In this document: one piece after another, positions 1 to 7,246 of the stretch
How the letters are laid out: the number at the start of each line of letters is the position of its first letter
How positions within the stretch are numbered: position 1 is the first letter of the stretch
The notes under the pieces: model-generated
Told to the model about the DNA's origin: nothing
Databases searched by the model: none
Seen by the model: the letters and a program-made list of their open reading frames with translations, nothing else
From: CAYTOF01 sp964439435
GTDB taxonomy: Bacteria > Bacillota > Clostridia > Oscillospirales > QAMX01
Length of the DNA stretch: 14,443 bases
Assembly (NCBI GenBank): GCA_964439435.1
Contig: CAYTOF010000053.1
Span: 1-14,443, forward strand
Reading direction: 5' to 3'
Position numbers and translations under genes: made by a program

Positions 1-1
1 A

Positions 2-18
2 AAGGTAACCTCTAAAAA
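2..18 (+). repeat. IS left terminal inverted repeat
   Basis: 17-bp perfect inverted match to 1275-1291, read directly from the sequence. It is the transposase-binding end of the IS5-family element. Confidence 0.92.
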
Positions 19-61
19 CTCCAGATAAATTTTGATTTATAGTATCAGGTACAAACATTTC

Positions 62-70
62 TGGTATAAT
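62..70 (+). promoter_or_regulatory. extended -10 promoter of the transposase
   Basis: TGGTATAAT is a consensus -10 (65-70) preceded by the TGn extension. No good -35 lies 17 bases upstream (GTATCA at 42-47). Transcription would start near 77, leaving a short leader before the ATG at 101. Because the promoter lies downstream of the TTG at 32, it argues against that codon as the start. Confidence 0.55.
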
Positions 71-100
71 AAAGATATAAAAGGGACGGGGGAAACCAGA

Positions 101-1135
101 ATGATGCAACTTGGATTTTTCAATGAAGAGACACGCCTTGAAAAGCTTACGAAGCTTGGTGATTCTCTGGAGAAACTAAACATAATTGATTGGGAGATAT
201 TTCGACCAATACTCAATGATTCATTCAGAAAAGAACGCAAAGGAGCCGGCGGTCGTCCTCCATATGACTACATTCTTCTGTTCAAAGTCCTAGTATTGCA
301 AAGACTTTTCAATCTGTCAGATGACCAAACGGAGTATCAGATCAATGACCGTATGAGTTTCATGCGTTTTCTTGGTCTTTCACTTGGAGACACAGTCCCG
401 GACGCAAAGACAATATGGCTTTATCGTGACACACTGACACAGGCAAAAGTGACAGAAAAACTGTTCCGTCTTTTTAATCGTCAGCTTGAGAGTCAGGGAA
501 TCATCACTCACACAGGGACCATTGTTGATGCTACTTTTGTTGACGCACCGCGCCAGAGAAACACAAGAGAAGAAAACAGAACCATCAAAGAGGGAGAAAT
601 TCCTGAAGAGTGGACAGAGAGAACTCCGAAAGCCTCGCACAAATTGGCACAGAAGGACACGGATGCCCGGTGGACAGTTAAGGGCGGAGAAAAGCACTAC
701 GGATACAAAAACCATACAAAGGTAGATGCCGACAGCAAGATTATCACCGATTATGCTGTAACAAACGCAGCTACTCATGACAGCAATAAATTTGTGGATT
801 TTATTGACGAGACAGATAAGGTTGTTTACGCAGACAGCGCATATGCCGGTGTTGCAATAGCTGAAAAGCTTCCCGAAAATGTTAAAAACAGTATCCATGA
901 AAAAGGATATCGCAATCGTCCGTTAACTGACGAGCAGAAGGAAAGCAATCGTAACAAATCCAAAATCAGAGCGCGGATAGAACATGTTTATGGCTTTATG
1001 ACAAGTAGTATGAAAGGGCTCAATGTCCGTTGCAGAGGCTTGCAAAGAGCTGGATTCAACATTGGTCTGACGAACCTTGTCTATAACCTTTGCCGATATT
1101 CCTTTTTACAAAGGCAGAGGATACATATGGGATAA
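101..1135 (+). CDS. IS5-family transposase (DDE)
   Basis: A 344-residue transposase that cuts and joins the ends of its own element. The DDE catalytic triad is visible: D143 (VDATFVDAP), D245 (YADSAYAG) and E294 in the RARIEHVYG segment, which matches the IS5-type R-x3-E signature. The N-terminal part (about 50-92, GGRPPYDYILLFKVLVLQ onward) is the helical domain common in IS5 transposases. The frame opens at a TTG at 32, but the ATG pair at 101/104 follows a purine-rich GGGGGA at about 88-93 and lies downstream of the -10 box, so 101 is preferred. There is no frameshift or internal stop, so the element may be active. The IS5-family assignment is firm; the subgroup is not settled by eye. Confidence 0.93.
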   Translation: MMQLGFFNEETRLEKLTKLGDSLEKLNIIDWEIFRPILNDSFRKERKGAGGRPPYDYILLFKVLVLQRLFNLSDDQTEYQINDRMSFMRFLGLSLGDTVPDAKTIWLYRDTLTQAKVTEKLFRLFNRQLESQGIITHTGTIVDATFVDAPRQRNTREENRTIKEGEIPEEWTERTPKASHKLAQKDTDARWTVKGGEKHYGYKNHTKVDADSKIITDYAVTNAATHDSNKFVDFIDETDKVVYADSAYAGVAIAEKLPENVKNSIHEKGYRNRPLTDEQKESNRNKSKIRARIEHVYGFMTSSMKGLNVRCRGLQRAGFNIGLTNLVYNLCRYSFLQRQRIHMG

Positions 1136-1274
1136 CTATGCCTAAAATCGGGGGGTGCCCGATAAAACCGAAGCAACACGCTTCGAAATACATGAATTTC
1201 GCTCTGCGAAAGCGGCATTTGCTACATTTTTTAAAAAACTGCCTGAACTGCAAAATATCAATTTAAAAAATCAA

Positions 1275-1291
1275 TTTTTAGAGGTTACCTT
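1275..1291 (-). repeat. IS right terminal inverted repeat
   Basis: TTTTTAGAGGTTACCTT, the exact reverse complement of 2-18. It closes the insertion sequence; bases from 1292 onward are flanking host DNA. Confidence 0.92.
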
Positions 1292-1633
1292 AATATATAG
1301 TTGCCTTTTAGGTGAAAACTTACCAGAGAAATGTTTTGTATTTGTATTTTATGTATGTTATAATGTTTTGGTCTTTAATGTATAAATAGCTGTTTGAGAT
1401 GTTGATGCAGGCATTATTGATGAACAAAAACCATATGTTTTTGTTGCAGTTTTTATGAGAATAACCTAAATGGTGATTGTATTATTAAATAAAAAGAGAT
1501 GTCACATAAAACTGCATTCTACAAAACTTATAATAGGTTTATTTGATTCGTGACGGATATGAAAATTCAAGTCTTTTACTATGATGGTCACAATAAAAGT
1601 GAACCTTGTTTACAGGTAAAAAGGAGATGTAAT
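1292..1633. other. noncoding region between the IS and the efflux operon
   Basis: 342 AT-rich bases with no convincing complete gene. They contain the promoter at 1336-1364, a 9-bp inverted repeat AACAAAAAC/GTTTTTGTT (1423-1431 and 1437-1445, loop CATAT), a second isolated TATAAT at 1529-1534 lacking a -35, and a bulged hairpin at 1586-1605 just before the ribosome binding site. A 23-codon frame at 1398-1469 ending in TAA could be the tail of a decayed gene (see findings). Confidence 0.6.
1336..1364 (+). promoter_or_regulatory. sigma-A promoter upstream of the efflux operon
   Basis: TTGTAT (1336-1341), a 17-base spacer, then TATAAT (1359-1364) with a TG extension (1356-1358). It is the best promoter in the 342 bases between the insertion sequence and the adaptor gene. 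Transcription would start near 1371, giving a leader of about 260 nt. The promoter lies outside the IS, so the operon does not depend on the transposon for expression. Confidence 0.65.
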
Positions 1634-2680
1634 ATGAGAATGCAAAAATCCCCGCTATATCGGATAACGGCCATATCAATCTTATTACTTTTGACAATTT
1701 CCGGGTTGTTATCCGGGTGCACACTGTTTCCACAAGAAGATGAACCCATACCCCCACCTCTGATAGAAGTTGGGCAAAAGGATTTTGTGACAAAAAAACC
1801 TGAGCGTGGGACCATTGAAAATGCCATTACCGGCAAGGCATCCATAATACCTGCAAACAAAGTCAGTGTCAGTTTTGACGAAGGCACCCCTTCTTATCCT
1901 GTCGCATCATATAAGTTTAAACGCGGTGAGTATGTGGAAGAGGGCGATTTGCTATGCGAGCTTGATTCCAGTGCAATGGAAAAAGATATCACAGTATATA
2001 CACTGAGATACGAAATTGCCGAAATGGTATTTGCCAATGCCGAGAGAAACTATAAGTTGCGTATAATTGACGAGATAGCATGGAAAAGAGCAAATGTAGA
2101 CATAATACTTGCAAGGCGCACATATAATGATTTTATGGATCTATACAATACGACTAGGTTATACGCTCCCATCTCCGGTGTCATTACTTATATGACAAGT
2201 GTCGAAATAGGCAAGACTTTGCCCGGACGAGAAATTATATACACTATCTCTGATATGACTGACTTGCTTATATATTATGATGGTGCAAAGTTTGATAAGC
2301 TACCGTACAATGCAACAGTAGAGATTTCTTCGGGAGTAGATGAGAATGCATTGGTGTTTACGGGAACGATAATCCAAACTCCAGACTCAGTGACGGATGG
2401 AGACAGGAGTGCGGCATATCATGTCTTGATACGTGCTGATATTGCATTGCCAAGCAACTTGGAAGTGGGAAATCAATTAATCTTGAAATATATCATCGAA
2501 CACAGTGAAGACACTTTGATAGTTCCGACCCACACAGTAAAAACACTCGGTAGTCGAAGATATGTATATGTTCTAGTTGAAGGCATAAGGCAGGAGCGGG
2601 ACGTGAAAGTTGGCATTGTATCCGGTTATGAAACAGAGATACTGGAAGGCCTCAGTGAGGATGACTTGGTAATACAATGA
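1634..2680 (+). CDS. HlyD/MacA-like lipoprotein adaptor of an ABC exporter
   Basis: A 348-residue membrane-fusion protein that would sit on the outer face of the cytoplasmic membrane and work with the permease downstream. The start is the ATG at 1634, preceded by AAGGAG with 7-base spacing; in-frame codons further upstream (GTG 1550, ATG 1559) have no ribosome binding site. Residues 1-29 form a lipoprotein signal: basic start, hydrophobic core (ITAISILLLLTISGLL) and lipobox LSGC with C29 as the lipidated residue. The two halves of the lipoyl-like barrel sandwich are visible at about 98-113 (GEYVEEGDLLCELDSS) and 174-190 (TRLYAPISGVITY), with a short helical hairpin between. The C-terminal part (IVPTHTVKTL...VYVLVEG) resembles the membrane-proximal domain of MacA. 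Substrate unknown. Confidence 0.85.
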   Translation: MRMQKSPLYRITAISILLLLTISGLLSGCTLFPQEDEPIPPPLIEVGQKDFVTKKPERGTIENAITGKASIIPANKVSVSFDEGTPSYPVASYKFKRGEYVEEGDLLCELDSSAMEKDITVYTLRYEIAEMVFANAERNYKLRIIDEIAWKRANVDIILARRTYNDFMDLYNTTRLYAPISGVITYMTSVEIGKTLPGREIIYTISDMTDLLIYYDGAKFDKLPYNATVEISSGVDENALVFTGTIIQTPDSVTDGDRSAAYHVLIRADIALPSNLEVGNQLILKYIIEHSEDTLIVPTHTVKTLGSRRYVYVLVEGIRQERDVKVGIVSGYETEILEGLSEDDLVIQ

Positions 2681-2712
2681 AGGAAACCCGCACTTAAAAG
2701 GAGTGGAGACTC

Positions 2713-5586
2713 ATGCTTTTAACAGTATATCGTAAACTCTCAGGCAATCGGTGGAAAATCCTGTCTTTGACAGTTGGTCTCATTCTAGCCATTGCTATTG
2801 CCTTTAGTATTCCGATTTATACAAATGCAATCCTAAATAGGATGATTACAAAAACACTTGAAAACAGCTACATTGAAAATAATGCATATCCTACATATTT
2901 TGCAGTTGATCACGCTATGACAAATATGAAGAAAGATGCATTGGGTATTGCTGCGATAGTGAAAAACACGTACGACCGGACAATCGAGCGGATGGGATTG
3001 CCGGCCGAAATAACAGGACAGTTTAGACGATATGAGATGTTTTTGAGAGATGATGATTTATCAGATAAGAGAATATCTTATGTCTTTCACTATGTGGAAC
3101 ATTTAGAAGACCACGTAAATGTGACAATAGGGCGCATGTATAATGCGGAACGAGATGACGGAGTCGTTGAAGTTGTTGTACCTAAAAAATTTCTTGTCAC
3201 CAGCCTTCTCACACTAAATCAAGTTTATGAATTGGACAGCCAAATTTCGGATGAAGAGGGCATCAAGATAGAGATTGTTGGAGTTATCGAAGCAAGTGAT
3301 CCAAGCGAGCTGTTTTGGTACAATAAATTTGATGATTTTAGAGGTAATATGTTCGCTCCCAATCATGTATTTCAGAATAGATTGGAAGCTGACAACGAAT
3401 TTTCAAGACATCTGACCCATACAGCATATTATGCTGCGTTGGATTATAAAGCTGTCAATATGGACAATATAATACCGATAGTACAAGCCTATGAGCAGGG
3501 ATATGATGAGTTTAACAGGTCGGTTGGAATGCGCGGAAACTCATATGTTTTTGAAGCGCACGAATCACTAGAACAGCTGATAGAAATGTCTAAAAAAGCT
3601 GTTGTCAGTATGTATATTTTAATTATACCTATTTTTATTTTATTAGCCATTTACATTATCATGGTAGCTCGACTCAAGCTTGACAGTGAACAAAGCGAAA
3701 TTTCTGTAATGCAGAGCCGGGGAGCCAGCAGAATACAGATTTTGAGAATGTATTTTATTGAGAGCGTACTGCTTATCAGCGTTGCCTTGATAGCAGGTCC
3801 GCCGCTTGGTATATTCTTGTGTCGGATAATTGGAGCATCGAATGGATTTCTTGAATTCATCAACAGGCGAGCATTGCCGCTTGAAATAAGGACAGAGGCA
3901 ATTATTGCTGTTGTTGGCACTGCTTTCTTGTTTTTAATAATCACTATGATACCTGCATTTTTTGGTGCCGGTGTTAACATAATAGAAAGCAAGCAAAAGA
4001 AGCTCAGGCCCAAACTTCCTTTTTATCACAGATACTTTCTCGATTTTATTGCACTTGGAATAGGTGCATATGGTTTTATGGCCATGGAATCTCAGCGTCG
4101 CTTGTTGGCTTCAGCAGGCCTCGCTCAAGCAATGACAGTTGAAAATACCGATTTTTTGATGTATACATCAAGCACGTTATTTGCTCTTGGAGCCGGAATG
4201 TTGTTTTTGAGAATATATCCTCTCCTTATCAGGTTGATTTTTGCTATAGGCAAAAGAATCTGGCCGGCTTGGCTGTATTTTTCTCTTAACAGACTCGGAC
4301 GTAATAGAGAAAATATGAATATCATGCTCTTTATAATTGTCACTCTTTCCATTGGTGTTTTCAGTGCGGATGCTGCGCGTTCTATAAACAAGCACATACA
4401 AAACAATGTAAATGTGAGCATTGGTGCAGACTTAGACTATATGCCTGTCTGGAAAATGTATGATGAGGAAGGAAATCGAATTCGTGGAGGGGAGTTTGCA
4501 AAAACAAAACTGAATGTTGTCGAAATGTACGATGAGGATATTCTCGTGCAGGAGATCAAGGTAACATTTTTTGAAATATTTACTGACCAGATGAAGCATA
4601 TCAATGGCATTGAAAATATTGCCCGCGTTTACAGGCAAAGAGAAGTAAATGTAAGGTCGGGTTCAAATACGGCAAGAGATGTCGAGGTTATGTTCATTGA
4701 TCCTTTGGAGTTTGCAAAAACTGCAAACTATTCTTGGAATATGAATCCTTATCATCTAAATGAATATGTCAACGCATTGGCAAGTGTGGAGGAAGGAGTG
4801 TTGATATCTGAAAGTTTTATGAAGAAACACAACCTTCTAAGAGGCGATGTAATAAATATCTACACAACAGTTGGCACATTTCCGGGAAAAATTATTGGAA
4901 TCGTAAAAACCTGGCCCGGTATTAGTACACATTATAAGAGTGCCACAGGAGAGTTAAATGAGACATTATTTGTTATAGGTAAACTTGAAGAGCTATTTAA
5001 TGGTCGTGAAATTGTGCCGTACGGATTTTGGATAAACAAAGAAAATGGAGTATCGGACAGGGAAGTATTCGATGCACTCTCCGAAAGTGATTTTGGATTA
5101 AAAAGCATGGAAAGTTCTACAGAGAGACTGATTGAAGAAAAAAACAAACCTATTCTTCAAGGCACTAATGGAATGTTATCGGTTTCTTTTTTAACCGCTG
5201 TTATGATTTGCGCTCTCGGGTTTCTGATATTCTGGATCATTTCAATACGAAGTCGCACATTACAATTTGGTGTATCGAGAGCACTGGGCATGACAAAGAT
5301 CGGAATAATGTTGATGCTTGTGACAGAACAAATACTTGTTTCGGGTGTTGCGGTTATGGCCGGCATCCTTATCGGGAAAATAGGGAGCTTGTTGTTTGTC
5401 CCCATGCTTGCACTAAACTACAGTTCCTCAGACGAAATTGTCCCATTTGGAATGATAGCATTGAACTCGGATCTGGTGCGAATTGTGTTGCTGATGGGCT
5501 CGGTGTTGTTTGTATGCTTTGGAGTTCTATCTTTAATGGTTATAAAACAAAAGATAGATCGTGCTGTGAAGCTTGGAGAGGAATAG
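2713..5586 (+). CDS. tandem FtsX/MacB-type ABC transporter permease
   Basis: A 957-residue membrane protein, with the start at ATG 2713 behind AAAAGGAGTGGAG. The hydropathy pattern suggests ten membrane segments in two similar blocks. TM1 is at about 15-37, followed by a large extracellular domain (about 40-295) and then TM2-4 (298-320, 350-372, 397-420). TM5-6 (about 443-460 and 482-508) link to TM7 (536-555), a second extracellular domain (about 556-818) and TM8-10 (821-843, 866-890, 921-943). Both blocks carry the FtsX hallmark of a helix, a cytoplasmic loop with SEISVMQSRGAS or QFGVSRALGMT, and another helix. The layout is two MacB/LolC-like permeases fused, more than twice the length of a single LolC-type subunit. 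It lies 32 bases after the adaptor gene and ends just before the first ATPase gene, so co-transcription is expected. Confidence 0.87.
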   Translation: MLLTVYRKLSGNRWKILSLTVGLILAIAIAFSIPIYTNAILNRMITKTLENSYIENNAYPTYFAVDHAMTNMKKDALGIAAIVKNTYDRTIERMGLPAEITGQFRRYEMFLRDDDLSDKRISYVFHYVEHLEDHVNVTIGRMYNAERDDGVVEVVVPKKFLVTSLLTLNQVYELDSQISDEEGIKIEIVGVIEASDPSELFWYNKFDDFRGNMFAPNHVFQNRLEADNEFSRHLTHTAYYAALDYKAVNMDNIIPIVQAYEQGYDEFNRSVGMRGNSYVFEAHESLEQLIEMSKKAVVSMYILIIPIFILLAIYIIMVARLKLDSEQSEISVMQSRGASRIQILRMYFIESVLLISVALIAGPPLGIFLCRIIGASNGFLEFINRRALPLEIRTEAIIAVVGTAFLFLIITMIPAFFGAGVNIIESKQKKLRPKLPFYHRYFLDFIALGIGAYGFMAMESQRRLLASAGLAQAMTVENTDFLMYTSSTLFALGAGMLFLRIYPLLIRLIFAIGKRIWPAWLYFSLNRLGRNRENMNIMLFIIVTLSIGVFSADAARSINKHIQNNVNVSIGADLDYMPVWKMYDEEGNRIRGGEFAKTKLNVVEMYDEDILVQEIKVTFFEIFTDQMKHINGIENIARVYRQREVNVRSGSNTARDVEVMFIDPLEFAKTANYSWNMNPYHLNEYVNALASVEEGVLISESFMKKHNLLRGDVINIYTTVGTFPGKIIGIVKTWPGISTHYKSATGELNETLFVIGKLEELFNGREIVPYGFWINKENGVSDREVFDALSESDFGLKSMESSTERLIEEKNKPILQGTNGMLSVSFLTAVMICALGFLIFWIISIRSRTLQFGVSRALGMTKIGIMLMLVTEQILVSGVAVMAGILIGKIGSLLFVPMLALNYSSSDEIVPFGMIALNSDLVRIVLLMGSVLFVCFGVLSLMVIKQKIDRAVKLGEE

Positions 5587-5596
5587 GCAAAGTGTT

Positions 5597-6280
5597 ATGA
5601 ATGATTCGATTATGGTGGCGAAAAACGTAACAAGAAAGTTTCGCACGGGGGCGGAGATTGTATATGCACTGCATGGTGTTTCAATCGATATACCCCGAGG
5701 AAGACTTACCATTTTGCGCGGCCGATCTGGTTCGGGCAAGACAACACTGTTGAATATTTTAAGTGGCTTAGATAAACCCACAGCGGGAGAAGTGTATTTC
5801 AATGGCAGACGAACAAGCGATTTTAGCGAATATAGAAAAGACCGTTTGAGGGCGAGGAAAATGGGATTTGTTTTCCAGTCAGTAGCGCTGATGCCCGACA
5901 TGAACGCATATGAAAACATTGAATACGGCCTTAGAATTTCGGGAGGCTTTTCGTCAAAATCTCGCGAGAGCATAAAAGAAAGTCTGGAGCTTGTTGGACT
6001 GTCTAAAAGAGCTCATCATCTTGCTCAAGAGCTTTCGGGAGGGGAACAGCAGCGCGTGGCAATAGCACGAAGCTTCGCCCATGAGCCGGAGATATTGTTT
6101 GCAGACGAACCCACAGCTGAGTTGGATACCGCCATGAGTATACAGATCGTTGATATTTTCAAAAAGTTGATAACAGAAAAAAATCTCAGTGTTGTGATGA
6201 CCACACATGACCCCAATATGCTGGAATTGGCGGACCTTGTATATACACTGTCGGATGGAGAGATAGTAGATGATGATTGA
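5597..6280 (+). CDS. ABC transporter ATPase, MacB/LolD type (first of two)
   Basis: A 227-residue nucleotide-binding subunit that would hydrolyse ATP on the cytoplasmic face of the permease. Walker A is GRSGSGKTT (42-50), the Q-loop is FVFQS with Q94, the signature is LSGGEQQ (146-152), Walker B is ILFADE (166-171) and the switch histidine is H204 in TTHD. All catalytic residues are present. The D-loop region reads EPTAELDT, with alanine where MacB/LolD relatives usually have glycine. The frame also has a TTG at 5573 inside the permease gene, but the ATG at 5597 fits the family N-terminus; its ribosome binding site is weak (AGG at 5585-5587), suggesting coupling to translation of the permease. 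It shares only moderate identity by eye with the next gene, so the two are distinct subunits. Confidence 0.9.
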   Translation: MNDSIMVAKNVTRKFRTGAEIVYALHGVSIDIPRGRLTILRGRSGSGKTTLLNILSGLDKPTAGEVYFNGRRTSDFSEYRKDRLRARKMGFVFQSVALMPDMNAYENIEYGLRISGGFSSKSRESIKESLELVGLSKRAHHLAQELSGGEQQRVAIARSFAHEPEILFADEPTAELDTAMSIQIVDIFKKLITEKNLSVVMTTHDPNMLELADLVYTLSDGEIVDDD

Positions 6281-7199
6281 CTGTGAAAACCTTGTAAAAA
6301 TTTATAAGACTAAAGACATTGAAGTGATAGCGTTGCAGGGTCTTGATCTTGCCGTCGAATCGGGTGAATTGATGGCGATTATTGGTAAAAGTGGCAGCGG
6401 TAAATCAACACTGTTAAACATGCTTGGAGGTCTTGACCGTCCGACTGCTGGCAAGCTCTTTATCGATGGAAAAGATATGTTGAAACTCAAGAAAACAGAA
6501 CTAATCTTATATAAAAGAGAAACCGTCGGATTCATGTGGCAAAATAATGCACGCAATTTGCTACCATATCTGAGCGCCTTGGAGAACGTTATGCAACCCA
6601 TGCTTTTTAAAGGCATGAGACAAAGACGTGTAAAAGCTGAAAATTTGTTGGAGATAGTAGGGTTGAAAAACCGTATGAGAAACAAACTACATGCTCTTTC
6701 AGGCGGAGAACAACAAAGGGTTGCGATAGCCATAGCATTGGCAAATGAGCCAAAACTGCTTCTTGCAGACGAGCCAACAGGCGCTGTTGACTCTAAAACC
6801 GCGGATATGGTATTTGATGTTTTTCGTGAGCTCAACAAAACGTTAGGCCAAACAATAGTAGTTGTGACTCATGACATAAGACTTTCTTCAAAAGTTGATC
6901 GGGTTGTGAACATTCGCGATGGTAAAACTTCCAGCGAGTTTATAAGGAACATCAGCTATACAGAGGAACTGGAGTTAATGAAACAAAGAAACGAAGAGGA
7001 AAAGCAGCGTTTGTTGGCACAAGCAGCGACACATACGGAGTGGCTCACATTGGATAGATTTGGAAGATTACAGCTCCCGGATGAATACATATCCGCATTG
7101 GAAATAGAAATCCCGGGAAAGATGCTTGCCGGTATTGATGATGGCAACATTGTGCTTGCAAAAGAAAAGAACGATACTGCAACAAGTCAACAAGAATAA
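6270..7199 (+). CDS. ABC transporter ATPase with C-terminal AbrB-like extension (second of two)
   Basis: A 309-residue ATPase whose start overlaps the end of the previous gene by 11 bases, with GGAG 9 bases before the ATG, implying translational coupling. The ATPase domain is complete: Walker A GKSGSGKST (39-47), Q91, signature LSGGEQ (143-148), Walker B LLLADE (163-168), H201. Relatives of the MacB/LolD type usually end near residue 225. This one continues with a charged helical linker (about 231-251, many E, K and Q) and then about 42 residues (258-300) that read like an AbrB/SpoVT swapped-hairpin domain: LDRFGRLQLPDEY, then AL-x-I, then DDGNIVLAKEK. The ATPase assignment is firm; the tail assignment is by pattern only. 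With two different ATPases and one tandem permease, the transporter is probably built on a heteromeric ATPase pair. Confidence 0.9.
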   Translation: MMIDCENLVKIYKTKDIEVIALQGLDLAVESGELMAIIGKSGSGKSTLLNMLGGLDRPTAGKLFIDGKDMLKLKKTELILYKRETVGFMWQNNARNLLPYLSALENVMQPMLFKGMRQRRVKAENLLEIVGLKNRMRNKLHALSGGEQQRVAIAIALANEPKLLLADEPTGAVDSKTADMVFDVFRELNKTLGQTIVVVTHDIRLSSKVDRVVNIRDGKTSSEFIRNISYTEELELMKQRNEEEKQRLLAQAATHTEWLTLDRFGRLQLPDEYISALEIEIPGKMLAGIDDGNIVLAKEKNDTATSQQE

Positions 7200-7201
7200 A
7201 C

Positions 7202-7231
7202 TTAAAAGGTGTGCGAGTGCACACCTTTTAA
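7202..7231. terminator. bidirectional hairpin terminator between efflux operon and oxidoreductase gene
   Basis: Perfect 13-bp arms, 7202-7214 (TTAAAAGGTGTGC) and 7219-7231 (GCACACCTTTTAA), with loop GAGT. It lies 3 bases after the stop of the second ATPase gene and 15 bases before the end of the convergent gene. The A/T ends of the stem supply a short T run in either direction, so it can serve both transcripts. Confidence 0.85.
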
Positions 7232-7246
7232 AATAAGTGAAATGTT

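Larger units (their letters stand above)
2..1291 (+). mobile_element. IS5-family insertion sequence, complete
   Basis: About 1.29 kb, bounded by perfect 17-bp terminal inverted repeats at 2-18 (AAGGTAACCTCTAAAAA) and 1275-1291 (its exact reverse complement). It holds one intact transposase gene on the plus strand, with about 100 bases before it and about 140 noncoding bases after it. The exact outer edge could be a base or two further in, since the repeat may start at GGTAACC. A target-site duplication cannot be read because only one base lies to the left of the repeat. The contig starting at the IS tip is what an assembler produces at a multicopy repeat, so the sequence to the left is unknown. 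Confidence 0.9.

Noticed and set aside
380..898. 172-codon open frame on the minus strand inside the transposase gene
   Set aside because: It is antisense to a well-supported transposase, has cysteine-rich, unfamiliar content and no ribosome binding site. It is a shadow frame.
1..1293. Target-site duplication around the IS
   Set aside because: Only one to three bases lie left of the repeat, and they neither confirm nor exclude a duplication such as AATA or TTAA on the right.
1155..1385. 76-codon plus-strand frame crossing the right IS end
   Set aside because: Spans the IS boundary into flanking DNA, has no ribosome binding site and no family resemblance.
1529..1534. TATAAT as a second promoter for the efflux operon
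   Set aside because: The bases 17 upstream (ATAAAA) are not a usable -35 and there is no TG extension, so it was kept only as a note.
1550..1633. Longer version of the adaptor starting at GTG 1550 or ATG 1559
   Set aside because: No ribosome binding site, and it would place 25-28 extra polar residues before a perfect lipoprotein signal peptide. ATG 1634 has AAGGAG at the right distance.
3651..4013. 120-codon minus-strand open frame in the permease gene
   Set aside because: Mirror of a hydrophobic membrane region on the coding strand; no start context.
5573..5596. TTG start of the first ATPase inside the permease gene
   Set aside because: Gives eight extra residues that do not match the family N-terminus; ATG 5597 fits better despite a weak ribosome binding site.
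6302..6838. 178-codon minus-strand open frame across the second ATPase gene
   Set aside because: Antisense to all the ATPase motifs; serine-rich composition typical of a reverse frame, with no recognisable domain.
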